From NCBI RefSeq assembly GCF_041080815.1, contig NZ_CP160205.1, forward strand, positions 2,108,001 to 2,172,000: a stretch of DNA of 64,000 nucleotides, read 5' to 3'. This DNA is from Mucilaginibacter yixingensis (GTDB lineage: Bacteria > Bacteroidota > Bacteroidia > Sphingobacteriales > Sphingobacteriaceae). Numbering within the stretch: position 1 is the stretch's first letter; the number at the start of each line of letters is the position of its first letter. The notes beneath the pieces were generated by a model. The model searched no databases. It was not told the DNA's origin and saw only the letters and a list, made by a program, of their open reading frames with translations. The position numbers and the translations under genes are program-made. Below are positions 39,577 through 47,939 of this stretch, one piece after another.

Positions 39577-40224
39577 TTATTTACAGCCGCCTAAAAAGGT
39601 GCACCATCCACGGAGAGCCAACAAATGGGAACCCCGCGGATTTGTAAGAAATAATAGACGTCAAGTTTGAAATAGAAGGAACATCTGAAGAAAAATGTGA
39701 AAAGCGGAAGCGGAATCCATTTGCTTTCGATGTTCCTGATTGATGGTTTTATTGCATTATCTATTTATTATAGCTTTCGCAAGGCTATCGTTATCGCGCT
39801 AAGCCTGAAAACTTTTATCCGGTAACAGGGATCCGGGGAAACCCATCCCCGGATCATCGGCTGGAAGCGTAACGCTTCAGCATGCACGGATCATCCGGAT
39901 CGCTAAAATCCGAAGGCCATCAAATCTTAGGAAATAAATGCCAATACCCATTACGGCATTCCAATTCAGCATTAACAGCCCATTGACCAATGCTACCTCA
40001 CCTGGCTGCGGTGGCCCAAAAACACTCCGATTTATTGCCCTATCAGTTTTAATATTGGTCAAACACGTGATAGTTATTCCGTAATTCTGATAAGTCTACC
40101 ATTGATTCTTAAAACAGGGTGACGGGCCATATATGGTAATGTATCCTATGGTTAAATTTGATAGTTACTAAAAATTTGGCTTTGGTCAAATCATCCTGCC
40201 TCTTAAACCAGTTACTAAGCCTAC
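39577..40224. other. Long noncoding stretch with two stem-loops
   Basis: About 650 bases without a supportable gene. GATCCGGGGA (39830-39839) and TCCCCGGATC (39846-39855) form a perfect ten-base-pair hairpin with a six-base loop. A second imperfect hairpin, GCTGGAAGCGT/ACGCTTCAGC, follows at about 39859-39880. The first could terminate the receptor/DUF4249 operon, though it is 250 bases downstream of it. Nothing else was identified. Confidence 0.5.
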
Positions 40225-40367
40225 ATGAAAAATTATCTAGCCGCACTTGTGCTCTTTTATGCGCAGTTATTTATGCCTGCCATAAAGAGGCGCCGAATGA
40301 AAACTTATCTGCCATTAAATCTGACCACCGGATCACTTTTAATTTAAGGGATGCGAAAAATAGGTAA
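40225..40367 (+). pseudogene. Broken N-terminal copy of the downstream lipoprotein gene
   Basis: Starting at the ATG at 40225 the codons give MKNYLAALVL, then after a one-base deletion near 40259 the reading continues in another frame as 'LCAVIYACHKEAPNENLSAI' and 'TFNLRDAKNR' before a stop at 40365-40367. The intact gene at 40658 starts MKKYLTALVLLLCVVIYACH and later has 'TFNLRDAKNF'. The remnant therefore matches the first 46 residues, lipoprotein signal included, and ends where the intact copy goes on. This is a partial, decayed duplication. Only the leader and the start of the mature part remain. Confidence 0.8.
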
Positions 40368-40657
40368 TCAGAGCATTTACAAGTCAAAGTGGACCTCGTT
40401 TGTTTGGGGTTGTTAATTGGTTTTTTGTATTTAATATGCTGATTGTCAATTTAATAGATCTTTTTTGTGCCTGTTGCTTTTCCATCCCGAAATAGCCGTT
40501 GCAGCGATTGGAAAACGATCAGGGATGATCAATGCAGGTGTAATATTAATTGATCCTGAACCTAAATCCTATGAAAAGCAATACTACCGGTTAAGCCGCT
40601 TCTGACACTGCGTCAAATCTATTATCAACCCCTATAAAATCACCACTTAAACCACAA
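40368..40657. other. Spacer between the broken and intact lipoprotein copies
   Basis: 290 bases of AT-rich sequence with no supportable gene. It should contain the promoter of the intact gene at 40658. No clean TAnnTTTG box was found. Confidence 0.35.
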
Positions 40658-42238
40658 ATGAAAAAGTACCTAACCGCACTTGTTCTCCTGCTATGCGTAG
40701 TGATCTATGCATGTCACAAAGAAAAAGCCAATGAAAGCTCACCGGATTCGAAATCCGGAGATGGCATTACCTTCAACCTGAGAGATGCTAAAAACTTTTT
40801 AAAACAGACGACCGATCTAAAAGCCAACGCCATCACGCAACCAGGTGACTCCGGCAACGTAGGCAGTAAAGGTACCATCCTCTGGAAAAAAGCCAGAATT
40901 TACAAAAGGTCCAATAATTTAGAGGTAGTTGAAGTGCCCATTGCTTTCAATAAAAAGCAAGTCCCGCTGTTCAATGAGCGTCGAGACTCGGTGAAAACGC
41001 CACCGGATATCACCAGCGTTGAGGCCGCGTTTACCAGATTGCTGATTTATCAGGATGTTAACTCGAAAGTGATTAATAAAGAGCTGGTTACTTATATCCC
41101 TGATAAAGAAACAGTGACTAAACTGAATGGCGATATCAGCAACAACTGGATAGATAAACTTCAGTCTCAATTTTCAGGGTATCTTTATTATCAGGCCTGG
41201 AACCATCAGCCGTTACACCTGGTACGCGTTAAGAACGGCATAAAAACCGCTAACTACCGTCTTTCGTCCAACGGAGGGTCTGGCGGGCCACAGCTAAGCG
41301 TTCAAAGCACCCTTAAGACAAATGAGATTGAATGTGATCTGTATAGCACGCCGACCTATACGTTTGATTGTGTGGTGAATACCGAAACAGGCGAGTTTAG
41401 GTGCACGCAAACCTCATCCGGATCAATTGATTATCTCTATTGCTACGATAATTCAAACCCGCTAGACCCTAACCCGAATCCTCCTCCAACCGATCCAGGT
41501 AATGGCGGGGGGTATGTCCCTTCCATCACTGACAATGATGTAAACCTTTCCTTCTGGCAAACAAACAGCCTGCCGGAAATCAATCCGAGCAAATTTGCCT
41601 CTTGTTTTAATGATAATAAGCAGGCAAGCTCTTATACCATGACCTTGTACGTTAAACAACCTATTCCGGGAGATAAATCTTCATGGGTTTCCATTGCACC
41701 TTATTCGTCATACATGCAGGCGGCTTTGGGACAGGGCATCATCTGGATGACGCCAAATAGTGGTTGGTTTAATAGCGGGCATACCTTTGTTGGCTTTACA
41801 AAAAATAACACCGATGGCACGAATGTTACCCAGGTGATAGGATTCTGGCCTTCTCCGCAATCTCCAACGGTAGTTAGCAGGGGCAGCAGTCAGGATGACA
41901 GTAATTTCCCGTATACGGTGAGCTACACCATCACGGTTACTCAGTCGCAATTCAATGCAGGCTTAAATGCCGTGATTTATGACGGCTATAACCCATCGTT
42001 GCCTAACTTAAGTAATGTCAATTTTGTGCTTTTGAATGTGCCATCATCGGGCTACACCGAGTACAATGATACCGATGCGGCGTTGCATTGGTTTGCGGCG
42101 GCAGGCACCACCATTTCATCGCCTAGTCATGACAACTTTACACATACAGCTGGCGAGTTGGGCGAGACCATACGTGCCATGTCTGGCGCTGTTACAACAG
42201 CGGGTTACGCCCCTCAGGGTAAAGGCGCTTGTAATTAA
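40658..42238 (+). CDS. Unknown lipoprotein with papain-like-fold-type C-terminal domain
   Basis: A 526-residue lipoprotein, signal ending 'VVIYAC' (Cys19). Residues 35-200 form a domain I do not recognise. A Pro/Asn/Gly linker ('PNPNPPPTDPGNGGG', about 271-285) leads to a C-terminal domain of about 240 residues with 'NSGHTFVGFTK' (His375) and 'VIGFWPSP'. That pair of motifs is reminiscent of NlpC/P60- or LRAT-like papain folds in which a later 'N-C-T-D-F' gives the Cys. Here the corresponding stretch reads 'YNDTDAALHWFAAAG', with Asp471 in that place, so it may be catalytically dead. Six other cysteines could make disulfides. A strong terminator follows, so it is a separate unit from the next operon. 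Confidence 0.6.
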   Translation: MKKYLTALVLLLCVVIYACHKEKANESSPDSKSGDGITFNLRDAKNFLKQTTDLKANAITQPGDSGNVGSKGTILWKKARIYKRSNNLEVVEVPIAFNKKQVPLFNERRDSVKTPPDITSVEAAFTRLLIYQDVNSKVINKELVTYIPDKETVTKLNGDISNNWIDKLQSQFSGYLYYQAWNHQPLHLVRVKNGIKTANYRLSSNGGSGGPQLSVQSTLKTNEIECDLYSTPTYTFDCVVNTETGEFRCTQTSSGSIDYLYCYDNSNPLDPNPNPPPTDPGNGGGYVPSITDNDVNLSFWQTNSLPEINPSKFASCFNDNKQASSYTMTLYVKQPIPGDKSSWVSIAPYSSYMQAALGQGIIWMTPNSGWFNSGHTFVGFTKNNTDGTNVTQVIGFWPSPQSPTVVSRGSSQDDSNFPYTVSYTITVTQSQFNAGLNAVIYDGYNPSLPNLSNVNFVLLNVPSSGYTEYNDTDAALHWFAAAGTTISSPSHDNFTHTAGELGETIRAMSGAVTTAGYAPQGKGACN

Positions 42239-42324
42239 TCAATATTGCGCTGAAGCTGATCTGTTTAGTACAGTGTAGCTAAAGTTAATATTGCGCTTAT
42301 TAACCGGGTTGCTTAATAGATTTG

Positions 42325-42358
42325 AACAGCTAGGGTGAGAAATCTCACTCTAGCTGTT
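42325..42358 (+). terminator. 16-bp stem-loop after the unknown lipoprotein gene
   Basis: AACAGCTAGGGTGAGA pairs with TCTCACTCTAGCTGTT with one G-U pair around a very short AA centre (opening to a loop of a few bases in practice). It lies 87 bases after the stop at 42238 and 50 bases before the next start, separating two transcripts. Confidence 0.75.
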
Positions 42359-42407
42359 ATTTACCCTTAGTCTGCGTTATTTAATTCACCTATTTGATCT
42401 TATTGTC

Positions 42408-42899
42408 ATGAAAATCACTAAAGCACTAAACGCTATATTTATTATACTGCTCTGCTGTTTTTATGTAGGAAATGCCCATGCCCAGGTATCGCCGGATGAA
42501 TCCTCCAATTTTCATTTCAAAACCTTCACCTGGAATGATTTGCTGGAGGCTAAAAGCTGCCTGCACAGTGGCGATCAAAATCAGTTAAAAGAATGGCTTT
42601 CCAGCAAGGGATTTCACCCGCAGAATGCTGACGAGAGCGCTTTTGCCAATGAATCAGTTGGTTATCAAATCAAGATCGGTCCATCCAGTGCCACGCTGCT
42701 GGTAGAGTCTACTTCTGCTGCTGGGTTTAATAATGAACTAAATGATTTTATCCGCCAGGAAAAATGGAATGATGAACTGTATTTTGATGAACAGGCAGAT
42801 GATACGCAACAAGAGATCACCTTCTTCAATTTAGACAAAGCACCGGTATTTACCGCTCACTTTGATGCCCTTAATGCTGTTTTAACCATTTATAAATAA
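42408..42899 (+). CDS. Small exported protein of unknown function, first gene of a four-gene operon
   Basis: A 163-residue protein with a signal peptide ending 'VGNAHAQ' (about residue 25). The mature part is acidic and mixed alpha/beta: 'TFTWNDLLEAKSCLHSGDQN', 'LKEWLSSKGFH' and a C-terminal 'APVFTAHFDALNAVLTIYK'. No family is known to me. It has one Cys in the mature part. It starts a run of four same-strand genes with gaps or overlaps of 44, -10 and -11 bases. Function unknown; perhaps a periplasmic partner of the lipoproteins that follow. Confidence 0.75.
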   Translation: MKITKALNAIFIILLCCFYVGNAHAQVSPDESSNFHFKTFTWNDLLEAKSCLHSGDQNQLKEWLSSKGFHPQNADESAFANESVGYQIKIGPSSATLLVESTSAAGFNNELNDFIRQEKWNDELYFDEQADDTQQEITFFNLDKAPVFTAHFDALNAVLTIYK

Positions 42900-42943
42900 C
42901 CGTTTCCATGTCTATCAATCTCTGCTATCAAGTTCGCCGTGAT

Positions 42944-44497
42944 ATGCGCTTCATAAAACCCAAAAGGCCGTATACATGGCTTATATTACTTTTGATGATA
43001 GCCCTGTCCGGCTGTCATACGGCGCCCCCAAACGTCCGTTTGCTAACCGACAGCTCGGGGGCTTATGGGCAACGCTTTCTCAAAGTTATTCAACATTATC
43101 AGCGCAGTGGAGAACAAACCAAACTGCAGGCTGCCTATGTGATTCTGGCTAACCTGAAGGGGCAAACGCATACCACCGGGCCAGGTGTGGTGGGTTATCA
43201 ATCGCTCTTCCATCAGCTTTTAACTGTACCGGAAGCCCACAAAAAAGATTATGAAACAATTTGGGACAGCCTTACCAATGCCGCGCCCGATATCCATCTG
43301 AGTGATGTTGCTGAGCGTGAAGATTTCAAAACCATTACACCTGATTATTTGATTGCCCATATTGATGCGGCCTTTCGCGCCTGGCAAATGCCCTGGGCAA
43401 AATCTTTATCGTTCAATGATTTTTGTGCGTATATCCTGCCCTATAAATTGGTGGATGAGCTGCCTTCTTCATGGATGCAGACCGTTCAGAAAAGGTATCA
43501 CTGGCTGGCCGACTCGATGAAAGGCAGCACTGATGCCTATAAAGCCTGTCTGCTACTGAACAATGACTTAAAAAATAACTTTACGATCCGCTCCTTCCCA
43601 TCTATGTGGGATTCCGGGTTCCCAGAGCTGGACGCCATCAGGTCTGGAAAATGTTATCAGGCAACTGAATATACCACTTTTGTTATGCGGGCCATGGGAA
43701 TCCCCGTTGTAATGGACGGTACGCCAACCTGGGGCAACGCCAGTGGCGGGCATGACTGGAACGCCCTAATTGATCATGGTAAACCCGTCCCGTTTGTTGG
43801 CTCAGAGTCAGATCCGGGATTGACAAAAATTGAACTTGCGTTTCAGCGCAAGCGTCCTAAAGTTTTCCGGCATACGTTTGACCTGCAGCCGCAGGCTTTA
43901 GCCTCGCTTCAGGAGCGCGAAGATTTGGAAGAACCGATTCCTTTAGAGTTTCACAACCAAAGGCTAAAAGACGTAACCAAAGAATATTTGCCGGTTACGG
44001 ACATTGCAGTTAACCTAAAAAAGAACGGCCTGGACCGGAAGATTGCTTATTTGTGTGTTTATAGCAGACAAGATTGGGTGCCAGTGTACTGGGCTAGGAT
44101 TGCAGACCAAAACCGGGCCACTTTTTCAGATATGGGGCGTGATATTCTATACCTGCCCGCGTATAATGGCGATCAGGGCCGGATGGTGGGAGCGGGGAAT
44201 CCTGTATATGCGGACACTTCGGGAAAGGTGCAAACGCTGAATCCTAATCCGGCTAAGCAAATTGACATTACCGTTTCCAAAAAGGGGCCCGATGGGCCCA
44301 ATATTGAGAAAGGGAAAACCTATGAGCTTTGCTATTGGCAGGAGCATTGGGTATTTGCCGGCAAAGAAACTGCTAGCGGCAAGACCGTTTGTTTTAAGCA
44401 TGTTCCGTCAAATGCGGTTTATTGGGTGAGCAACCCGGATAAAGCCACCAAGGAAAGAATTTTCACTTACACTAATCACACGCTCTCATGGCATTAA
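42944..44497 (+). CDS. Transglutaminase-like-fold lipoprotein
   Basis: A 517-residue lipoprotein from the ATG at 42944; an upstream ATG at 42908 would put twelve polar residues before the signal. The signal ends 'IALSGC'. The central domain is transglutaminase-like: Cys237 in 'SGKCYQATEYTTFVMRAMGI' and His270 in 'GGHDWNALID', the spacing of the catalytic Cys-His pair in the superfamily, with 'IPVVMDGTPTW' between them. The C-terminal third is beta-rich. It may cleave or link peptide/isopeptide bonds, or only bind. It overlaps the next gene by ten bases. Confidence 0.8.
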   Translation: MRFIKPKRPYTWLILLLMIALSGCHTAPPNVRLLTDSSGAYGQRFLKVIQHYQRSGEQTKLQAAYVILANLKGQTHTTGPGVVGYQSLFHQLLTVPEAHKKDYETIWDSLTNAAPDIHLSDVAEREDFKTITPDYLIAHIDAAFRAWQMPWAKSLSFNDFCAYILPYKLVDELPSSWMQTVQKRYHWLADSMKGSTDAYKACLLLNNDLKNNFTIRSFPSMWDSGFPELDAIRSGKCYQATEYTTFVMRAMGIPVVMDGTPTWGNASGGHDWNALIDHGKPVPFVGSESDPGLTKIELAFQRKRPKVFRHTFDLQPQALASLQEREDLEEPIPLEFHNQRLKDVTKEYLPVTDIAVNLKKNGLDRKIAYLCVYSRQDWVPVYWARIADQNRATFSDMGRDILYLPAYNGDQGRMVGAGNPVYADTSGKVQTLNPNPAKQIDITVSKKGPDGPNIEKGKTYELCYWQEHWVFAGKETASGKTVCFKHVPSNAVYWVSNPDKATKERIFTYTNHTLSWH

Positions 44498-45612
44498 AAT
44501 ATATCACCCGACTGCTGCCGCTGTTTTCTGCCGCGGCTCTGCTAATGGGTTGTCAATCTAAAGGTATTCAGGGTATTCTGAGTTCAAATGGCGCCGGGAA
44601 TAAACTGATCGATCCAAGATTTTATCAGGATGAGCCTATCGCTCAAATCATCAATCCGCAAAACTATGCAACCATCGATACGACCTTCACGTTAACGCAG
44701 GCCTCCAAATGTCATATTTACGGCGTTGGAGAAATGGTAGTTAACCTGGCTGCTGTACCCAAGTGCTATTTTTTTAAGAGTGATGATATCGAAATCTTCT
44801 TTAAAAAGGGTAAACAGCTGCAGGGGTTTGTCTTCCCGTGGGATAATCCGACCAAAAAGAAAGATACGCTTTCCTACGTTAGCAATGGGGCCAGTTATAC
44901 GGGCATTTATAATGTGGCGAAAAAGCAGTACCTGATCCAGGTTAAATTTCCGTGGAGTGCTTTGCGGTCGCTGGGTATCGATAGTGTTAACACGGTCAGC
45001 TTTGATTGCGCGCTGGCTGACAATGATGATGGGATGAAACAAAAAGCGAAAATGGTTTGGGCCAGTGCTTCAGATCCGCTGTACACCAGGCATAGTACCG
45101 GAAGGCTGAGCTTTTCAGCAAGCCGACCAGCCGTTGCCGGGGAAGCCGTTGCATTGCGCAGCAAATCTGGGGTTGTCAAAGATTCCGCTTATCTGAAAGG
45201 TTTGGTCACTTACCAGATCAATAATCTGGCTTTAGGCCATGCTATTGCGCCTGGTGATTTATCAGGTAGTTTCAAAGTTGACAGGGACGAGCAGTCACTC
45301 AACTTTTACTTTGTTGTTAATGATAATTCCAAGGGAATTGCGCTCAAAAAGAATATTGTTCAGTCGCCAACCTTCTCTGATTATGGCTGGATTACAGACA
45401 GTAAAGGAAAAAACGTCTGGTCGATGAACGCCTACTATGCCAGGCCGGCAGGAGGGGCGGAGAAAAATCAGCAGATAGACACCGTTATTTCGCTAAAACC
45501 CGGGAAGTATAAGCTGAATTATGTAACGGATGAATCGCACGCCTGGGGAAACTGGGATGCCAGTCCGCCAACCACAGTGTTTTACGGCATTGTTGTTTAT
45601 CATGATAAGTAA
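44488..45612 (+). CDS. CBM9-like-domain lipoprotein
   Basis: A 374-residue lipoprotein; signal ending 'AALLMGC'. Residues 75-215 fit a family 9 carbohydrate-binding/DOMON-like sandwich: 'DDIEIFFKKGKQLQGF', 'IQVKFPWSALRSLGIDSVNT', 'SFDCALADNDDGMKQKAKMV' and 'SDPLYTRHSTGRLSF', the usual 'PW...l...G...G-f-D...-D-D' sequence. The second half is another beta-sandwich ending 'FYGIVVYHDK'. It probably binds a sugar or polymer outside the cell. It overlaps its neighbours by ten and eleven bases, so it is part of a coupled operon. Confidence 0.75.
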   Translation: MALKYITRLLPLFSAAALLMGCQSKGIQGILSSNGAGNKLIDPRFYQDEPIAQIINPQNYATIDTTFTLTQASKCHIYGVGEMVVNLAAVPKCYFFKSDDIEIFFKKGKQLQGFVFPWDNPTKKKDTLSYVSNGASYTGIYNVAKKQYLIQVKFPWSALRSLGIDSVNTVSFDCALADNDDGMKQKAKMVWASASDPLYTRHSTGRLSFSASRPAVAGEAVALRSKSGVVKDSAYLKGLVTYQINNLALGHAIAPGDLSGSFKVDRDEQSLNFYFVVNDNSKGIALKKNIVQSPTFSDYGWITDSKGKNVWSMNAYYARPAGGAEKNQQIDTVISLKPGKYKLNYVTDESHAWGNWDASPPTTVFYGIVVYHDK

Positions 45613-46840
45613 CAAAGAAAAAACCTGGGCCATCCCTGTGGTAATGGGGCTCACCCTCACGGGGTTTGGTGTTGCTGTTTATTTCGGCAGCCGTGCCTTT
45701 GCTTTAGGTTACTTATGCGCGCTTTGTTTATTACTGGTACCTAAGTTTAAACAACAGAAAGCCGGTGTTTGGCTAATGGGATTGCTGGTTATAGCCGCGC
45801 TTTTAATTTGTAGCTGCCTGATCAAGGTAGATTCTTCCCTGGGCCGTGTTTTGATTTATAAAATAGCCTGGCCAATGTTTACGGAGCATTGGTTACAGGG
45901 CATCGGCTTGCATCATTTCAACCTGTTTTACATGAGGTACCAGGCCCATTATTTTGCTACAGGTAACTACGCTGTAAAAGAAATGCTGCTGGCAGACAAT
46001 GTTGCCTATGCCTACAATGATTATTTTCAGTTGATGGTAGAGTGCGGTGTAATAGGAGGGCTGCTGCTGCTGTTTGCCGTTTGGGGCGTGTATAAATTGT
46101 TATCCCCGGTTTTCGGCAACAGGGAGCAAGCAACCTTTCTGGAGTTGCTTAGTGCCGTTCAGCTCATGGCCATGCTGGTTGCTGCTTGTTTTACCTTTGT
46201 ATTTTATCAATGGTATTACCTGGCGGTGTTGGTTTTGTGTTTAACAATTTGCACCATCGGCTACCTCAGTCGCTCCGCGCTAAAGTTTAAAAACATTTGG
46301 CTAACAGGTGTGGCGGGTTTGGCTGCACTCTGCTTAATATGGATCGGCACGGTGGCGCTGCGTTGTTACCACGAAGAACAAGATTTTTCAGCCACCAAAG
46401 ACCTGGCCTTTGCCGGATTTAAAAATGAAGCACTTGCTGACGCCTCCGGACAATTGGCGCATTTGGCCGGGAATGATCACTTTTTAACCCTTTATGGAGA
46501 TCTGCTTTATGAAATGAAGCGTTACCGGCAGGCAGAAGCCATCTATCGGCAGCTTTCCAAACGGATCACCTACAACGATCTTTATTTGAAACTGGCTAAT
46601 TGCTACGCTATGACAGGTCAGGATAGTCTTGCGATAGCATTTTATCAGGATGCGGTAGCCATGGTTCCCAACAGGTTTGGTTCGAAATTCGATTTATTCA
46701 AATTTTACCTCAAAAAGCATGATCAGGTGAACGCAGTCCGGCTGAGCAGGCAAATCTTATATCAACCAGTTAAAATACCTTCGGCCCAAATTGATTTGAT
46801 AAAAAACCAGACCCTACAATTGCAAAAAGAGCAGCGCTAA
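45602..46840 (+). CDS. Short O-antigen-ligase-like membrane protein with TPR-like tail
   Basis: A 412-residue protein from the ATG at 45602; a start at 45530 would lie deep inside the previous gene. It has about seven hydrophobic segments and opens with the 'GSRAFALGYLCALCLLL' motif that in O-antigen ligases/polymerases (Wzy_C) begins only after several N-terminal membrane helices. The large loop is 'GIGLHHFNLFYMRYQAHYF' and 'DNVAYAYNDYFQLMVECGVI', typical of the family. The last 140 residues are helical TPR-like repeats ('YRQAEAIYRQLSKRI', 'DSLAIAFYQDAVAMVP'). So it looks like a ligase-type protein that lacks the first half. It may work with the lipoproteins in front of it. Confidence 0.78.
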   Translation: MISNKEKTWAIPVVMGLTLTGFGVAVYFGSRAFALGYLCALCLLLVPKFKQQKAGVWLMGLLVIAALLICSCLIKVDSSLGRVLIYKIAWPMFTEHWLQGIGLHHFNLFYMRYQAHYFATGNYAVKEMLLADNVAYAYNDYFQLMVECGVIGGLLLLFAVWGVYKLLSPVFGNREQATFLELLSAVQLMAMLVAACFTFVFYQWYYLAVLVLCLTICTIGYLSRSALKFKNIWLTGVAGLAALCLIWIGTVALRCYHEEQDFSATKDLAFAGFKNEALADASGQLAHLAGNDHFLTLYGDLLYEMKRYRQAEAIYRQLSKRITYNDLYLKLANCYAMTGQDSLAIAFYQDAVAMVPNRFGSKFDLFKFYLKKHDQVNAVRLSRQILYQPVKIPSAQIDLIKNQTLQLQKEQR

Positions 46841-46919
46841 GTTACTTCTGCCACTAAAAAAGGAAGCATAAATTAGTTACGGTGCCAGATACGTTCGCAA
46901 AATGCGCGCGAGATGGTCA

Positions 46920-46946
46920 TTTCTATGGATCAATCCTATACCTTTG
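46920..46946 (+). promoter_or_regulatory. Promoter of the DUF2027-Smr gene
   Basis: TACCTTTG at 46939-46946 is an exact match to the Bacteroidota -7 box TAnnTTTG. TTTC at 46920-46923 is a weak -33. The ATG at 46966 would be about 14 bases from the expected start of transcription. Confidence 0.6.
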
Positions 46947-46965
46947 TGCCCTTACCACTTGAGCG

Positions 46966-47928
46966 ATGAAATATAAATTAGGCGATTTTGTACGGTTTGT
47001 TGACGAGAAAATGGAAGGCTTTGTAACCCGTATCATTGATGAGCAGATGATTGGTGTTAGTGACGAAGACGGTTTTGAGATTCCCGTACTGGCTAGTAAA
47101 GTGACCTTTGTGCATGGTCATGAACCAGCGCGCGAAAAGCAAAACGGTGGGGGCGAAACAACAGCAACCATCCATTCTGAAACAGCATCTGAAAGTGATT
47201 TTGGAAAAGGTGTTTATCTGGGTGTAGTGAACGACCCCAAAGCAGGCTCGGTGGTGCATTTTTATTTGCTGAATGATACCGCTTTTCAACTATTAACGGC
47301 CATGACCACAGAAAAGCAGCAATCCTACAAGGGAGAATATGCCGGTTTAACGGGCCCGAAATCGGGTGTTAAAATTTATTCGGCCCAGCTGGCCGATCTG
47401 CAGTTATGGCCTGCATTCATCTTCCATATCACTTATTTCACTACGCAGAATAGTCAACCGCCGGCCCCTGTTGTTTTCAACTATCGCTTTAAAGCCAAAG
47501 ACTTCTCTGGCGCGAAAAAGAAATTACCCTTACTGAACGAAATGGGCTGGATGATTAGACTGGATGAGCCCGAACCCATTATTGATGCTCAAAAGTTAAA
47601 GGAAAGTTTTTTTAAATCGGCGGCAGAAAAAACCGAGATTGAAAAGCCCGCCGGTGAAGTAGACCTCCATATTGAAAAGTTACGTGATGACCATTGGTCT
47701 TTAAAAGCCAGCGAGATCTTAGCGATCCAGCTGGCCCGGTTCCACAAAGCTTTAGATGCCGCCATTGTGCATCAGTTGCCTGAAATTGTCTTTATCCATG
47801 GTGCAGGTAACGGCACCTTAAAACAAGAATTGCACAAAGCGTTGGGCAAGCATCAGAAAGTACGCACCTTTATGGATGCCCGTAAAGAAAAATTTGGCTA
47901 CGGTGCTACAAAGGTGATTTTTAAGTAG
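46966..47928 (+). CDS. DUF2027 and Smr domain protein
   Basis: A 320-residue cytosolic protein. The N-terminal part ('LGDFVRFVDEKMEGFVTRII') and the long middle are the DUF2027 arrangement of Bacteroidota. The C-terminal Smr domain (about 240-320) starts 'VDLHIEKLRD', has 'EIVFIHGAGNGTLKQELHKA' with the HGxGxG loop, and ends 'FGYGATKVIF'. Smr domains are MutS2-related nucleases; in stand-alone proteins the target may be RNA on stalled ribosomes. It is likely a core gene. Confidence 0.94.
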   Translation: MKYKLGDFVRFVDEKMEGFVTRIIDEQMIGVSDEDGFEIPVLASKVTFVHGHEPAREKQNGGGETTATIHSETASESDFGKGVYLGVVNDPKAGSVVHFYLLNDTAFQLLTAMTTEKQQSYKGEYAGLTGPKSGVKIYSAQLADLQLWPAFIFHITYFTTQNSQPPAPVVFNYRFKAKDFSGAKKKLPLLNEMGWMIRLDEPEPIIDAQKLKESFFKSAAEKTEIEKPAGEVDLHIEKLRDDHWSLKASEILAIQLARFHKALDAAIVHQLPEIVFIHGAGNGTLKQELHKALGKHQKVRTFMDARKEKFGYGATKVIFK

Positions 47929-47939
47929 ATAACCGACAG

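Noticed and set aside
39877..40062. A 61-residue minus-strand open frame in the gene-poor region
   Set aside because: No start-site support, no signal peptide and no recognisable motif; it covers stem-loop sequence and is most likely noncoding.
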